A DNA stretch of 64,000 bases from the NCBI GenBank assembly GCA_950295325.1, contig OX485806.1, forward strand, positions 17,732,001-17,796,000, read 5' to 3'. Every line of letters starts with the position of its first letter. The first letter of the stretch is position 1. This DNA comes from Polytrichum commune (taxonomy: Eukaryota; Streptophyta; Polytrichopsida; Polytrichales; Polytrichaceae). The notes under the pieces were generated by a model. The model was not told where the DNA came from and searched no databases. It was given only the letters and a program-made list of their open reading frames with translations. This document shows, in pieces, positions 34,841 through 46,619 of the stretch. Both the position numbers and the translations under genes were made by a program.

Positions 34841-36020
34841 AATAAACCACTTGTAAGTAACCCTTCTATAACAAGTGATCTCCTTACACTTCACCTTACA
34901 ACATGTAAACTCAACGTAACTCTTCAAAAAACACAATCGCGCCTAATTTCAACACGACAATAATCTGGACACCTGGATTTGAGTGGTATGTGATCAGATG
35001 TGCATCTAAGAACGTACACCAAAATTTGTTCTTCTCGTTTAAAAGAGATTGAACTACATGTTAACCATTCTAGACTCAAAATAAACCACTTGTAAGTAAC
35101 CCTTCTGTAACAAGTGATCTCCTTACACTTCACCTTACAACATGTAAACTCAACGTAACTCTTCAAAAAACACAATCGCGCCTAATTTCGACACGACAAT
35201 AATCTGGACACCTAGATTTGAGTGGTATGTGATCAGATGTGCATCTAAGAACGAACACCAAAATTTGTTCTTCTCGTTTAAAAGAGATCGAACTACATGC
35301 TAACCATTCTAGCCTCAAAATAAACCACATGTGAGTGACCCTTATGTAACAAGTGATCTCCTTACACTTCACATTACAACACGTTAACCCAACGTAACTC
35401 TTCAAAAAACACGATCGCACCTAATTTCGACACGACAATAATCTGGACACCTAGATTTGAGTGGTATGTGATCATATGTGGATATAAGAATGAACACCAA
35501 GATTTGTTCTTCTCGTTTAAAAGAGATCAAACTACATGCTAACCATTCTAGCCTCAAAATAAACCACATGTGAGTGACCCTTATGTAACAAGTGATCTCC
35601 TTACACTTCACATTACAACACGTTAACCCAACGTAACTCTTCAAAAAACACGATCGCGCCTAATTTCGACACGACAATAATCTGGACACCTAGATTTGAG
35701 TGGTATGTGATCATATGTGGATATAAGAATGAACACCAAGATTTGTTCTTCTCGTTTAAAAGAGATCAAACTACATGCTAACCATTCTAGCCTCAAAATA
35801 AACCACATGTAAGTGACCCTTCCGTAACAAGTGAACTCCTTACACTTCACATTACAACACGTAAACCCAACGTAACTCTTCAAAAAACAATCACGCCTAA
35901 TTTTGACACGACAATAATCTACACACCCAGATTTGAGTGGTATGTGATAAGATGTGGATCTAAGAACGAACACCAAAATTCGTTCTTCTCGTTTAAAAGA
36001 GATTGGACTCCATGCTAACC
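34841..36020 (-). repeat. Tandem array, five copies of a 239-bp unit
   Basis: Units start with AATAAACCAC at 34841, 35080, 35319, 35558 and 35797; the spacing is exactly 239 each time and the last copy is about 224 bp. Copies 3 and 4 differ at about one position over 239 bases, so they duplicated recently or were homogenised. The second half of the unit (TTTGAGTGGTATGTGATCAG through TTTAAAAGAGATTG) matches the right arm of foldback family A, and the last unit runs directly into a family A end at 36020-36175. On the minus strand each unit has an open frame of about 80 codons. Since 239 is not divisible by three this is unlikely to be selected coding. Confidence 0.93.
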
Positions 36021-36175
36021 CAGGGAGAGGGGGGGGGGGCAGTCCATATGACCACTTAATGAGCACGAAAAGCTTCACTTTGATAATGAATAAGATACTC
36101 GTATGAGCTCCAAAAATCATGCTAATTATCTTGTACTATTTGAATGTTTCGTATCCTACAAGAAGTGGTTGGGAG
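36020..36175 (-). repeat. Foldback family A, right end adjoining the 239-bp array
   Basis: A G run (36030-36039) is followed by GACCACTTAATGAGCACGAA, then GAGCTCCAAAAATCATG and TTCGTATCCTACAAG, in the same order as at 61400-61570. It anchors the origin of the tandem unit. Confidence 0.75.
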
Positions 36176-36279
36176 AGAGAGAGAGAGAAACGTCCAAATC
36201 ACACACGTTTACGACCGTAGTGGCTTTAAATTGCTACGGATAGACCCCATGCTGAGCAATCGGCCGGGGTGGTCCTAAC

Positions 36280-36430
36280 TTATTGAATTATGAGGCCAAA
36301 GGAAAGGAATGGCTCATTCTCCCGGACACCGGTGGCCCCCCCACCGCCTGCAAGGAGGGCGATGTCTATGGCCGGTGAGGCACGACGGAGTCGTGGGGGG
36401 GGGGGGGTCACGTCGCCAACAAACCGACTT
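36280..36430. other. GC-rich patch with C and G runs
   Basis: A short GC-rich segment contains GGTGGCCCCCCCACCGCC and a 13-base G run at about 36396-36408. Frames of 63-78 codons exist on both strands and are no evidence for a gene. Origin unknown. Confidence 0.45.
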
Positions 36431-36639
36431 AAAAATGTTCTCGCTTCTTTGTTACGGATTAAGGTAGACAACTACGTTTTCAAGAGTAGGCCGCTTCTTC
36501 TAGGCTATTACAAAACACGCAATTAAGATGCGTGGGCAATGTTTGGTTCGTTTTTCGTGTTCTCCAACTTCTAACAATTAGATCTACACAACCAAAACTC
36601 GTGCTCCATTAGCACAAACCTATGATGGAACATTTTTGC

Positions 36640-37425
36640 AAAAATCATGCCTCCTTTGATTTAGTTATGGTCATCGGAAGCGCATGTTTGTTGATTTTGT
36701 AACTGAATACATAGGTCATCCCAATTGTGTTCATTATTGAGTGTAGGGTATTCATTAATATTTGAGGATGTAGTCCAATCTCTTGTGTCTTTATGATGTT
36801 TGCTCTTTGATCCTCACCGCACCACGTACCAATCAAATCTAGGGGTCTAGTTACGAAAACAAGCCACTTACCTTAGTGCAAGATGGCTAGCCATGTCCAA
36901 ATCGAGGCATGGCCACTTTCCTCATGATTTTAGGAGCTTGTATGAATATCCTATTCAATATTGAAGGAAGTTTTCATACTCGTTAAATGATCATGTAGTT
37001 TCCTCCAATTATATGACTGTTGAGTTTAAAAAAATTATAGTGCATAGAACACGCAATCCAATATCTTTTGAATACTTATCATTTTGGTGTCCGATGTCGG
37101 AGCTACACCTAACCACATGTCATTCAAAATAAGGTGTCTTAATTGAGACAAGTAACCAAACTAGGCACATCTACCATACTTCATTGTAAGGTGTATTTGG
37201 GACTTATGTCATCACTCTTTCTTAATCGGACACATGTGATTGAGTGGTATTTGGCAAGGCATGTAGCTAAGAATAAACACCAAAAAGGATTTGACCATGT
37301 GCTCAAAATATGAACACCATCTATGTTCGATACTTAACAACTTTTGGAGGGCCTATGTGACCACTTAAAGAGACAAAACATCTTAACTTTTACCTCTTAT
37401 GATTTATTTTCCAGCTCAACTTTGA
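36640..37425. repeat. Foldback family A, paired arms
   Basis: There is a partial left arm at 36640-36840 and a fuller left arm at 36880-37130 (GGCCACTTTCCTCATGATTTT, then CACGCAATCCAAT, then TTTTGGTGTCCG). The inverted right arm follows at 37230-37420 (TGATTGAGTGGTATTTGGCA, AACACCAAAAAGGA, ATGTGCTCAAAATATGAACA, GACCACTTAAAGAG). This is the most compact copy and shows that the family is an inverted-repeat element rather than a simple dispersed segment. Confidence 0.75.
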
Positions 37426-40400
37426 TTAGGAGACTTGGACTGAAAATCTACGTGATAAAAAAATGTTCACTGAAGGAGACAATCCCCGATCCAACCCAAC
37501 AATCAAAATTGTTGATAGAGTCCAAAAAGCCCGCTACATGACTATGTTGTTTAAGTAGGCATGCCTGCCCTATCATGGGCATTTCCAAGTTCACGCACAA
37601 AACATTGGCCGTTGGATCATATCGAGATTTTCTCATCCGGGAGTAGTCCGATCTATTTGAGCAAATATGTCCTTTTGATGTTCACTCTTAAATCCACAAC
37701 CAACCATGCTACTCGAAGTAAACGCTCGTACAAGACAAGTAAATACATTAGGTCCACTTACATTATGACCCAAGGGTTGGGCACATGGCCTGAACTTTCA
37801 TAGCCCATGTGGCCCTTGGAAGATGTGGGTTGCAACATTAAAAAGTAAAAACATGAATGTGACAATAGAGTTTGTAGTAAAAACACATAATTTTTCCATT
37901 GGGTGAAGCACAAGCAATGTGTTTACTACGTTTTGCAACCCGCATCATGACTTGTCTTTTTTGTAGCATGGATTTAGATGCATATTACCACTCCCTAGTT
38001 CGTTGCTTGGACTCCCAAGTTGTTGCATGCAGCTGAAGTGGCCCATTTTTGGGCCATGTGCCTAACCTCCAAGCAATGATTAGGGTGCCCAAACCCAAGT
38101 TGCTATGCTAAAAGAATTTCCAAAAAATAAATTTAAATGAGTATTATACCCAACTAGGTTGAGTTACACAAAAAAAATAAAAATGTTTGACACCATTTCA
38201 AATTTTAGACTAAAATTTCACATCAATGCTTGTAGTAATAATATTAGTGAATATAATAAAGTATGCTTTTTTATGATATAAGAATAGAAGCACAATATTT
38301 TGGGAGAAAGTGGGGGTGATTTTGGGCGAAAAAGGGATTGAATTTGGGCAAGTGTCGGAACATAGCTAGGGGTGGGTTACTCATATGTTTTTATGAAGAT
38401 CATGCATGCAAAAGTTATAAGGCTCAAAAGAATTATTGGTTGAGTGTTGGTTTTGGTGCAAGGACGATTTGGACAAAGGGTAGGGACAATTTTGGGAAAA
38501 ATTGGAGTTCATATTGAGCAAAATAACCAACGTGGTTTATGGGCAAGTGTTGGGAGAAATTTGGAAGTTGTTTGTAGTCAAAAAAGGAGTGGGGCTAGGG
38601 ATGGACTTAGGAAGCTAGCAAGTGACTTAAAATGTTTTTGTAGTATATTCATATGGCATGCTAATTGTTTTGTCCTTGCTTCTACCACTTTTGAGCCTAT
38701 TTGCTAAGCCAACCACACATACCAATAAATTAAATTGACTCCAAAATTAAATTGAATCAACCAAAGGGTTGGTTTAACCACCCTTAGTGAATAGGAAGTT
38801 CCAAAGAGAGCAAATTATCATGTACAAGTGATGTATGTATGCATATGGAATGTGTGAAAGTACGTCATATGGGCTGCAAAAAATTAGAGGTATCATACAA
38901 CGACTTGTTGTGCATTCATTTGCTTTTATTCATGTATTGTTTTACATTTCCTTCAATAACTTGAGCCACACCACATTGTTTTGTCTAATTAGTGTGGGCC
39001 ATACTAATTCCTTATTACCCATACTATTTTTTATTATAATTTGAAGCGGCTCGCTATAATTTCCAGTGTGAAAATTTGGTGTGAGTTTTTCTCTGCATAT
39101 TTGGATGAAAATTCAAGGCAAAACAAGTATTATAAAAATAATACGGGCGACACTAAATTCCAACCCACATAAATTTCCCACCCACACTAATTTGACAAAA
39201 CACTGTACATACAGTATAGGTATTGCATCTAAATACTTGGGCATAATGTATCTATTAGATCCTTTCAATAGTAGTGACAGCCCACGACCTGGTATGGACA
39301 ATGCATCCTCTAAGAAATTTATTGACGGCATGTTCTCCAGTATTTTCATTATTGTGTGCCTATACACCTTAGCGATGGTCACCTATTTGAAACCATCATC
39401 ATTAACCCCAAACTTCCCATGCCTGATTTGCCCATAAAACGTGACTTCGATTTTAGCGACCGTAGTAGAAGATTTAGAATTGTTTTTAACAAATCCGATT
39501 GTATAGATGTTTGCAAGTTAGAGGTGACAACTCACAATCCAAATTTGAAATGTTGAAGTTTTGTTCTGTAGGAGATTATAATAGGAATGTCAATAGTGGT
39601 CTTTAGGGGTCACAGTTTAGAGATTAAATTTGGGTTGGTTTTTTGATCGAACCTCCACTCAAATCATCTCCAAATGACAAAATGTTACCCTCGTTCAACA
39701 GAGGGGCAATACACCTACTCAAATCAACTCACAAATATTGAAACTATTATTTTGTGATTTTTCAAGAAGCTTTGCAATTTGAGGTAGTGGTGCCACAATT
39801 GCGCACCTTCCACATGGATTTTCACCCACCAACACATGTCCAAATGAAAATTCCAACAATGGATGTTTTGGATATGTTGCGTTTGAGTGCCATGTGGATT
39901 TTCATATCAACTCGGGACCATTGCACATAGGGATCAACAAAAAACATGATTAGGCTACGCTGCTTTTAAATTGCAGAGGTGACAAATGTCAAGTTTTGGT
40001 TCATAAACTAGTTCCAATGTAAACTAGTTGAGAGCACACTCCCATATTTGAATTAATCCAAAAATAATTGACTATGTTGAATCAAAATTATCCACGTGGC
40101 AAGACATAGCAGACTTGAACATGAACAAGAGGAGTATTGAAAATTATAAAGAAACCATCTGAACTAGTGTCAAAGGAGTCGAAGCGAACTACTCACGACC
40201 AAATTATGGTCGCATAGGACATTAGGAATTAAGCAATGACAATATGTGAGGAGGAGTGGAGTGTGCACTCGGTGGTTGGAGTTGGTGACATTCAAGCCAC
40301 TGCTCTCTTCCCAAACTTCGGGTCAAGTATCCGGCATTCCGTTCCCAAGGGTATGTAGGCATGCACCAACCAACATCCATTCACAGTCATAAAAGAATAA

Positions 40401-40431
40401 ACACCACCTTTTACTTCTACATAAGGTTTTA
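37426..40431. other. Gene-free stretch
   Basis: Broken frames only; the longest, 118 codons at 39081-39437, has no recognisable domain and overlaps an 89-codon frame on the other strand. GTGTGGGCCATACTAATT at about 38990 belongs to the dispersed phrase seen at 22.7 and 56.3 kb. Confidence 0.5.
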
Positions 40432-40590
40432 ATGAGAATGAATATTTTACCAAGCAAAGTCGTTCATGTTCTATGATGTTTGAACAACTTGTTGGACTTT
40501 CGCGAGTAAAGATTGAACTCTTGAGTACAACGTTATTGCAATGTGTAATTTCGAATAGTAACACGCACTAATTGGGATAATCGGTGTAGC
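40432..40590 (+). repeat. Dispersed repeat R1, single copy
   Basis: It matches the complement of 1-150 and ends with CACTAATTGGGATAATCGGT, the shared end of the 272-bp tandem units. A short hairpin CGGTGTAG/CACACCG closes it. Confidence 0.8.
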
Positions 40591-40653
40591 ATAGCCACAC
40601 ACCGATTGTTGGACATGGGTTGCACCAGGCCTACTTCAATTTTCCCCTTCCGA

Positions 40654-41239
40654 GGGGTTGTTTACACCATGGAACATGAAGTTGTCCCAAGGCCTTGTAA
40701 AATTTGTGATTGGTCGTTGAACTCGTCATGGGACCACTTCGGTTTACACCAAGGAAAAAATGTCAGAGTGACCATGGAGTTCGAAGTTTCCAAAAGACAT
40801 ATTTTATGGCCTACATTATCCATTGCCATGGTCCAACGTGTTTTGCGGTGGGAGAGGTAAAAGAGGTGCTCTGGGAGAAAAAGGCAAGGGCCCATGGCAA
40901 AGAAATATTGTTACAATAAATTTTTAATAAATTTTTTTGGGGGAAGAGAAGACGAAGACAAGAGAAGAGAAGACAATAGAATGGTCAAACTTGATTTTTA
41001 TTTTTATTTTTTTCAAAACTACACGTTTTGGGCATATAATATAAAAATCATCACATTCACTTCTTGGTGCATGGTCATTATTCTTGATCGACATTCGGTT
41101 TACACCTAGTGAGGGACCCCAAAGACTTTGTAAAGTGATTTAAAAAAAATCATACCATGAAAATTGGACCATCAAATTGGACCATGAAAAAAGGCCATCT
41201 TCCATGGTCCGACTTCTTGGTCCATGGTGTAAAGCCGGC
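40654..41239 (-). mobile_element. Family E miniature element, uninterrupted copy
   Basis: The ends are GTTTACACCATGGAACATGA on the left and the inverted GGTCCATGGTGTAAAGCC on the right. The complement aligns along its whole length with 62034-62960, except that it lacks the SINE present there. Inside, TTCGGTTTACACC recurs near 40737 and 41095, so the element contains additional copies of its own end sequence and may be composite. Non-coding. Confidence 0.82.
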
Positions 41240-41582
41240 ATGAGCTTTCCCACTAGGTTTAGCAAAAGACGGGGTAACTTGTGAAATGACACCTTGTGGA
41301 ATAGTATTTACTCTTAGAGTGGCGGGCACACCCAAAACTACAACCGACGGTGGGGAGGCTCAAGTTCAATGTCCCAAACGAAGGGACAATGGTTGGGCTT
41401 GCTATTGCCACACAACCTTTGGTTCTATTCCATGACAATGGGGGCAAGTCCTATCGCAACCATGTTCCGTGCCCACCAATCCAATTGAACTTCTAGTGCA
41501 GGCGGGAAGGGCCTTATTACACCTCTTACCATCTCCTTATACATTTCCCACATGGGATTGCATAGATATACCTGCACCTTGA

Positions 41583-41670
41583 ACGGGTCATTGGCATTAC
41601 AAACGGACACTTTATTCATGCCGGCCCCTTGCTTGAAAGGGGTTGGAGTTTCTATCTATCTATCTGCTCC
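41583..41670 (+). mobile_element. SINE 3'-end fragment
   Basis: GGGTCATTGGCATTAC, then AACGGACACTTTATTCA, GCCGGCCCCTT and the TTTCTATCTATCTATCTG tail match the complement of the 3' end of the SINE at 62377-62752. Only about 90 bases are present. It lies between pieces of the CACTA remnant on the opposite strand. Confidence 0.75.
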
Positions 41671-42720
41671 TTGAACACTTTATAATTGTTGTAGATTATA
41701 GGACCCTCGAAATGTCTTTGTGGAAGCACGGGTGAATATGATCGTCTTACCATCGTGGCATGCATTATGCCGGCCTCGGGGGAGCTCAACGTGTGTATTG
41801 TTGTGGCCTTTCGTGCACAAAACACTCGTGTTTCTAGAATCACACTACATTCCACTGCAACAAGTGGATCGTCAAGGATTCTAGTTGCGATGACACACTT
41901 GCATGTTGGTGTCCCAACATTGGAATCGATGGGTTGCACATAATTATCTTGGCTGCAATACCGGTTTGAATTGGGGGATTGTGCACCTGCAGTAGAATAG
42001 TTCGCTTTGGATGGAGCTTTTGGTACGTTCAAACTTGTCAAGGGCCTTGCAACCACTTCCCCATCCACCTATACACCACTTGTTGATTGCATCATCCTCG
42101 AATTGTGTGGCCGTATGTAGTCCACAATGTTGTCTATGCTTTCAGTGACAACAACCATGTCCAACGACTATACCTTTAATAGACGGTCCATTGTTCCAAG
42201 CCTTTGAATTATTTCAGTCAACATTTGGCATATCTCCACCTCTAGCTCAAATTTGGAGGATGGATGGTCATGCCAAATACAATTTCACATTAGCCTTATC
42301 ATAAAACCACTCCAAAAGACGTGGGGAATGTTAGGGTGTAAAACTATATCACCTTTGAATTTAACTCCTTGTCCTTTGTGCCATAGCTTGAATATGTCGA
42401 CCCATCAACTTGTATTCCTTCTCTTCTTTTTGGATGCATCTACAATTGTCTCACATTGTCAATTGTTCCATGTATGTAAACGTCACATAACTCAACCAAA
42501 CGTTTGCATCATTATATTGGAATTGAAAATCTCATGACACCGAGACGCCGCTCATCCACGAATTTGGGGCCACAATTTCTAGTGTTTTGTTGCATATCAT
42601 GCCTAGCAGACATCTTTGTTGCCTCCTTTTGGGCCTTAGGAGTGGGCCACCATTTGCATAGAGCCACCCATGCTTACAGAAGACAATTATGATTCCCATC
42701 GGTTTCCCCATTTAATTACC
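41652..42720 (-). pseudogene. CACTA/En-Spm second-protein remnant
   Basis: On the minus strand at about 42520-42690 the reading AWVALCKWWPTPKAQKEATK followed by MSARHDMQQNTRNCGPKF resembles the W-x-x-LV..W.tPE.q..s..n..NR....... segment of plant Ptta/En-Spm proteins (Transposase_24 family). Further on, LTEIIQRLGTMDRLLK suggests a coiled coil. The 138-codon frame 41652-42068 has NVGTPTCKC, then DDPLVAVE and LETRVF, like the TPC-L....VA.G....R.FHG pattern of the domain that follows in such proteins. Several shifts and stops separate these. The strand is opposite to the TNP2 remnant at 46.6 kb. I consider the first match fair and the second weak. Confidence 0.5.
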
Positions 42721-43316
42721 AAAGACAATTTCTAGACCCACCTCTAACTCCTCAAGTCATCTTGAAGATATTTCTCGCCCTTCTCTTTACAAAGAGGTGC
42801 ATTGAACATGAATTGCAATGCAATGTCCTCATGTAACCGTTTTTCTTATAGACTATTGCAACCTTAGTCTTTGCGAGTTAAGTCAAGTGTTCTGTAAGCT
42901 ATTTCCTTGTACTCTACTTGCCCTCTGGATTTTAAGTGCGGCCCATCGGTTGATACATTCAGCCCTAGATCTTTCCCTTCAGCCAAAGCCTTTTTTAGTT
43001 TTGCCCTAAATGTTGCATGTATTTTCAGATTTTTTTCTATCAACTTTCCTCTTGTCATTTTTAGCAGTTATAATCTTTTGCGGTTTGTGCATTTAGAAGG
43101 ATCATGTTGAAGTGTGGGATCCACCCTTGGTGCATGATGAGCTACCTGTGTTGACAAGGGCAAGTTGCTCCCCTGCTCGCAACAATACATGCACAAGATT
43201 GCTCCACCTATCAACATACTCACTATCAACATGGGTTGTTTGTCATTGACCTTGCCATTGATTGCAATCGTGTGTGATACGCAAATTGTCACAAAACATG
43301 AATTAGAGCGCACCAC
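42721..43316 (-). other. Possible upstream part of the CACTA second protein
   Basis: Minus-strand frames 42864-43058 (TRGKLIEKNLKIHATFRAKLKKALAEG, basic, possibly helical) and 43068-43316 lie just upstream of the remnant in the same direction. I see no family motif. They are listed only because of position and Lys-rich composition. Confidence 0.3.
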
Positions 43317-45040
43317 AACACTTGCACCTTAAATTCACAAAGCGATACAATGGGCCGCATCCTTAATTCATGAAACACCAAGTCCAAATGTGAGTTTAGA
43401 TCAAATGCAAGTGTGGTCTGAGTTGTCAACTTACAATGGCTCGTGTAGAAGCTTGTGACTGCATTGATCCTCTACTATAGTATGCGAGTGTTATGTCCAT
43501 TAGGAGATCCTTGGGGGGGGGGGTATGTCACAGAAGGTAAATATTTTAGACCCTATTATTATATGATTTTCTAACATTCACTATTTTTAAGGGCCGTATG
43601 GGTAAGTTTACTTGGTATTCATTCTTCTTTTACATGGCATATAGTAGTTATAAATCATAGTTTTTGTTGATAACATGTAAAATCTAACACTTACACATAC
43701 AAGCTCATTATTCAAACATCAACACAACATGATCTCAATTTAACTTCCTAGCATGCACTATGTTCATTCAAAACATTCACACATGAAAATGGTGATAAAG
43801 TGTTTCTTTTAAAAACACATGAAAATGCTCCCAATTTTTTTGTTTAGCAACACGAATACATACATACATGTAGCATTAGAACACAACCAACCAACACCAA
43901 TCACAAAGTTGTTTAGGGTTTACACATTTAGATATGAAGCAATTTTTGTTATTGTTCAAGTTCAAGTAGTTAAGACCAATCAATACACACCATCTAGCTT
44001 CATGTGCTCACATAAAAAGTCCAAACCCTAACTCTGACCCCAACACTCTAAACTATACGATTTGCCAAAAACATTGCCACAACCTTTGCTTAAAATCCTA
44101 CCCAAGACAATTCAATGAGTAGCTAGAGGTTTGTACTCCAACATTGCCTCAACCAAACTAATTATGCAGTTTGCCTCCACATCATAGTAAGAATTACATA
44201 GGGCATTTCATAGAACCTTCAATTCAAACACTCAACTGAGCTTATGGCTCAAACAACAACCGCAAATTTGAGTCGTTCTTATAAATGGAGGCTCTTCTTT
44301 AACCAACTCACATTTTTCACATATTGGTGGTTCACATACTCACTTGTTGTCACCCACAATGCCCCTCAATTGCCTAGCATGTCCTCAACATGACTTGACT
44401 TCCTTCGATTCTGGATCCCCAACTAGAGAAAATGATTTTTTTTCCTTCATCAACACGAGTTTCATTCACTGCACTTAGTATTTGAATGCTCTCAACCGTT
44501 AGTGCTTGATGGTCAACTGTAATCAAGACAATAGACTACCCTTCAAAGGCTTGTGATCGGGGATGATCATTGAACTAGACTCCCTTTCTTTGACACCAAT
44601 TTCAAATACGTATGTTAAACATGATATTGGTGTAGACTAATCAAATCATCAAAAGAGTGGGGGCTCTATTTGGTGGACAAGAACAGCAAAAGGGAGGCTG
44701 ACTCTAGCAAGGTTAGAGCCATGTGCAGAGAAGACAAATTTATGTGCTATGATATGATATGATCACCCTATTTGCGACTGCTCAGACAACCACTCATATT
44801 GACACTAAACCCTAAAACCCTAATTGAGCAATTGGTAGTACATTAGGGTGTGAATGGATGCATTGCCAGTGCCAATCGATCACACAGACAGAATTAAGGT
44901 AGGTATGTGATGCAAAAATGTGGAGGCGTGATGTAGATAGAATGGCATGTATGGCTTGTAGGCAATCCAAGTGTCCTTGTAGATTGTGTATCTCCGGAAG
45001 GCTTGTGTTTTTTATCAACACAAGCTGTGCATCAGAGCCC
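43317..45040. other. AT-rich gene-free stretch
   Basis: There is a 10-base G run at 43513-43522 and broken frames only. No repeat match noticed. Confidence 0.5.
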
Positions 45041-45044
45041 TACA

Positions 45045-45450
45045 TTGGGCGCCCATACCCATGCCCATGCCCATACCCACCCATGCCCATGGGTTTTGGG
45101 TGGGCATGGGTGCAATATTATTGTTCATGGGCAGGCATGGGTGGGCATGGCTGCGATATTATTGTTCATGGGTGGGCATGGGTGGGGCACAATTACACAA
45201 TTACAAAATTACACAATACATATTACATAATTTTTGAATACATGGGCGCAATTTGAATAGCATGGGTGGGCATGGGTGGGCACATGTCATGCTATGTGTG
45301 GGCATGGGTGGGCATGGGTGCGCACATGTCATGCTATGGGTGGGCATGGGTGGGCACATGTCATGCTATGTGTGGGCATGGGTGGGCATGGGTGCGCACA
45401 TGTCATGCTATGGGTGGGCATGGGTGGGCATAGGTCGCTGCTGATGGGCA
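45045..45450 (+). repeat. GGGTGGGCAT minisatellite with a 74-bp higher-order unit
   Basis: The decamer-like phrase CATGGGTGGG is repeated throughout. In the second half, CACATGTCATGCTATG occurs at 45281, 45323, 45355 and 45397 (spacing 42, 32, 42), a 74-bp higher-order period. In the first part a C-rich CCCATGCCCATGCCCATACC run is followed by its G-rich complement, giving a strong hairpin centred near 45091. TATTATTGTTCATGGG occurs twice (45117 and 45159). Several frames are open across it and would give Gly-His-Met-Trp repeats, a result of composition. Confidence 0.9.
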
Positions 45451-45629
45451 TGGTCTGGGTATGGGTGCAATTAGAAAGGAAAATGTTGGGCTCTGTTGTG
45501 CATCTAAGGAATTATAGCTGACCTCCCCTTAAACACCTCTGGATTAGGTGCAGTGAATGCAGAGAACCAACTGCTAGTTACAGATGAACTGGTTGAAGTT
45601 CAAGACTTAAGGAATGTTGCAAATCATTG

Positions 45630-45765
45630 TAATAGAATCTATGGAATATACCTCAACTTAGTAAAGAAAAACCAGAAGATCACAACATGTAACCAGTTGG
45701 ACTTGGAGCACGAGCATCTCGACCCAGTATGCTCAAAAATCTCCCTCTGCATACTGATTAGGTGA
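45630..45765 (+). repeat. Family A left-end fragment
   Basis: AATATACCTCAA, then AGATCACAACATGTAACC and a TATGCTCAAAAATCTCCC-like end match the start of the copy at 7060-7200. Confidence 0.6.
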
Positions 45766-45869
45766 GCTTTTTCCTGCCCTTTCTAATTGTGTGCATGCGA
45801 TTATGTTTAATTTGCTATGCACCTCATTGTTGTACCCTAAATTTGGTGCTCAATTGTATATGCAGGGTG

Positions 45870-46540
45870 ACGAGTTTGATGATTCCGATGTTGAATGGGA
45901 ATTGGAGTTGCATGGGCGAATACCCTCCGAAACGTGGGCATGCAATGTGGGCGAGACGGATGTTGGCATCCTCATACAACTCTTCTCATTATGTTTGTAT
46001 CTTTGTGAGTTTTCAACCATGTAGGATAAAATCCTTATGCAACAACTAAAAGTTTGCATAAGTGTCATGCTATGCCCTCTGTTTTTGGGGGAAGTAACAT
46101 GATTAACCCTACATGTAGCTTGCCTTTGTTCGACATACCAAACACTCGCACCCAAGATCAAAATATTTTTGAGGTAGCTGACGGTTTAAGGGATGCAATA
46201 TTTCCCAACATGGTGAGAATTCCAAGCTTGATACGGAGAGCGAGCACGTACACTCCAGATGAGTGCTCATAGTCCTAATCATCTTAGGTCTAGTTTATGT
46301 TGATATGACAACATTCCTTGATAGCAACTTGTGCCATGTAGATGAGGAAGTTTGAGGGTTTGAGAATGGCAATGCAACCATTGTGCCAGACCCCCTTGAT
46401 CACATTTTGTTGGCTTGGAAGTGAATGACAATGATGAATCCGATGAGGAATTTGCTGCATCAAAGTACCCATATGACAACAATGTTGACCTTGATGAACC
46501 TCCATTTTCTCCATTAGATGAGGTTGGTGGGGTCATGTTG
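45870..46540 (+). pseudogene. Possible N-terminal part of CACTA TNP2
   Basis: Plus-strand frames carry acidic stretches (GDEFDDSDVEWELE at about 45870, NDNDESDEEFAASKYPYDNN at about 46426) and an alpha-helical piece at 46085-46270. TNP2 proteins have acidic, poorly conserved sequence before the conserved domain, and this lies directly upstream on the same strand. I infer membership from position and composition only. Confidence 0.4.
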
Positions 46541-46619
46541 TTCTATAATTATTTTAATTTGCTCCTTCATGTTGTCATCATCATGCTCAATATACTGAAA
46601 ACTCACTTTACCTCTAATA

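Noticed and set aside
34924-36120. Minus-strand Cys-rich frames up to 159 codons
   Set aside because: They are shadows of the 239-bp tandem unit, repeated in shifting frames, with no independent evidence of coding.
45253-45521. Gly-His-Met-Trp repeat protein
   Set aside because: Frames are open in several phases because the minisatellite lacks stop codons. Composition alone explains this.
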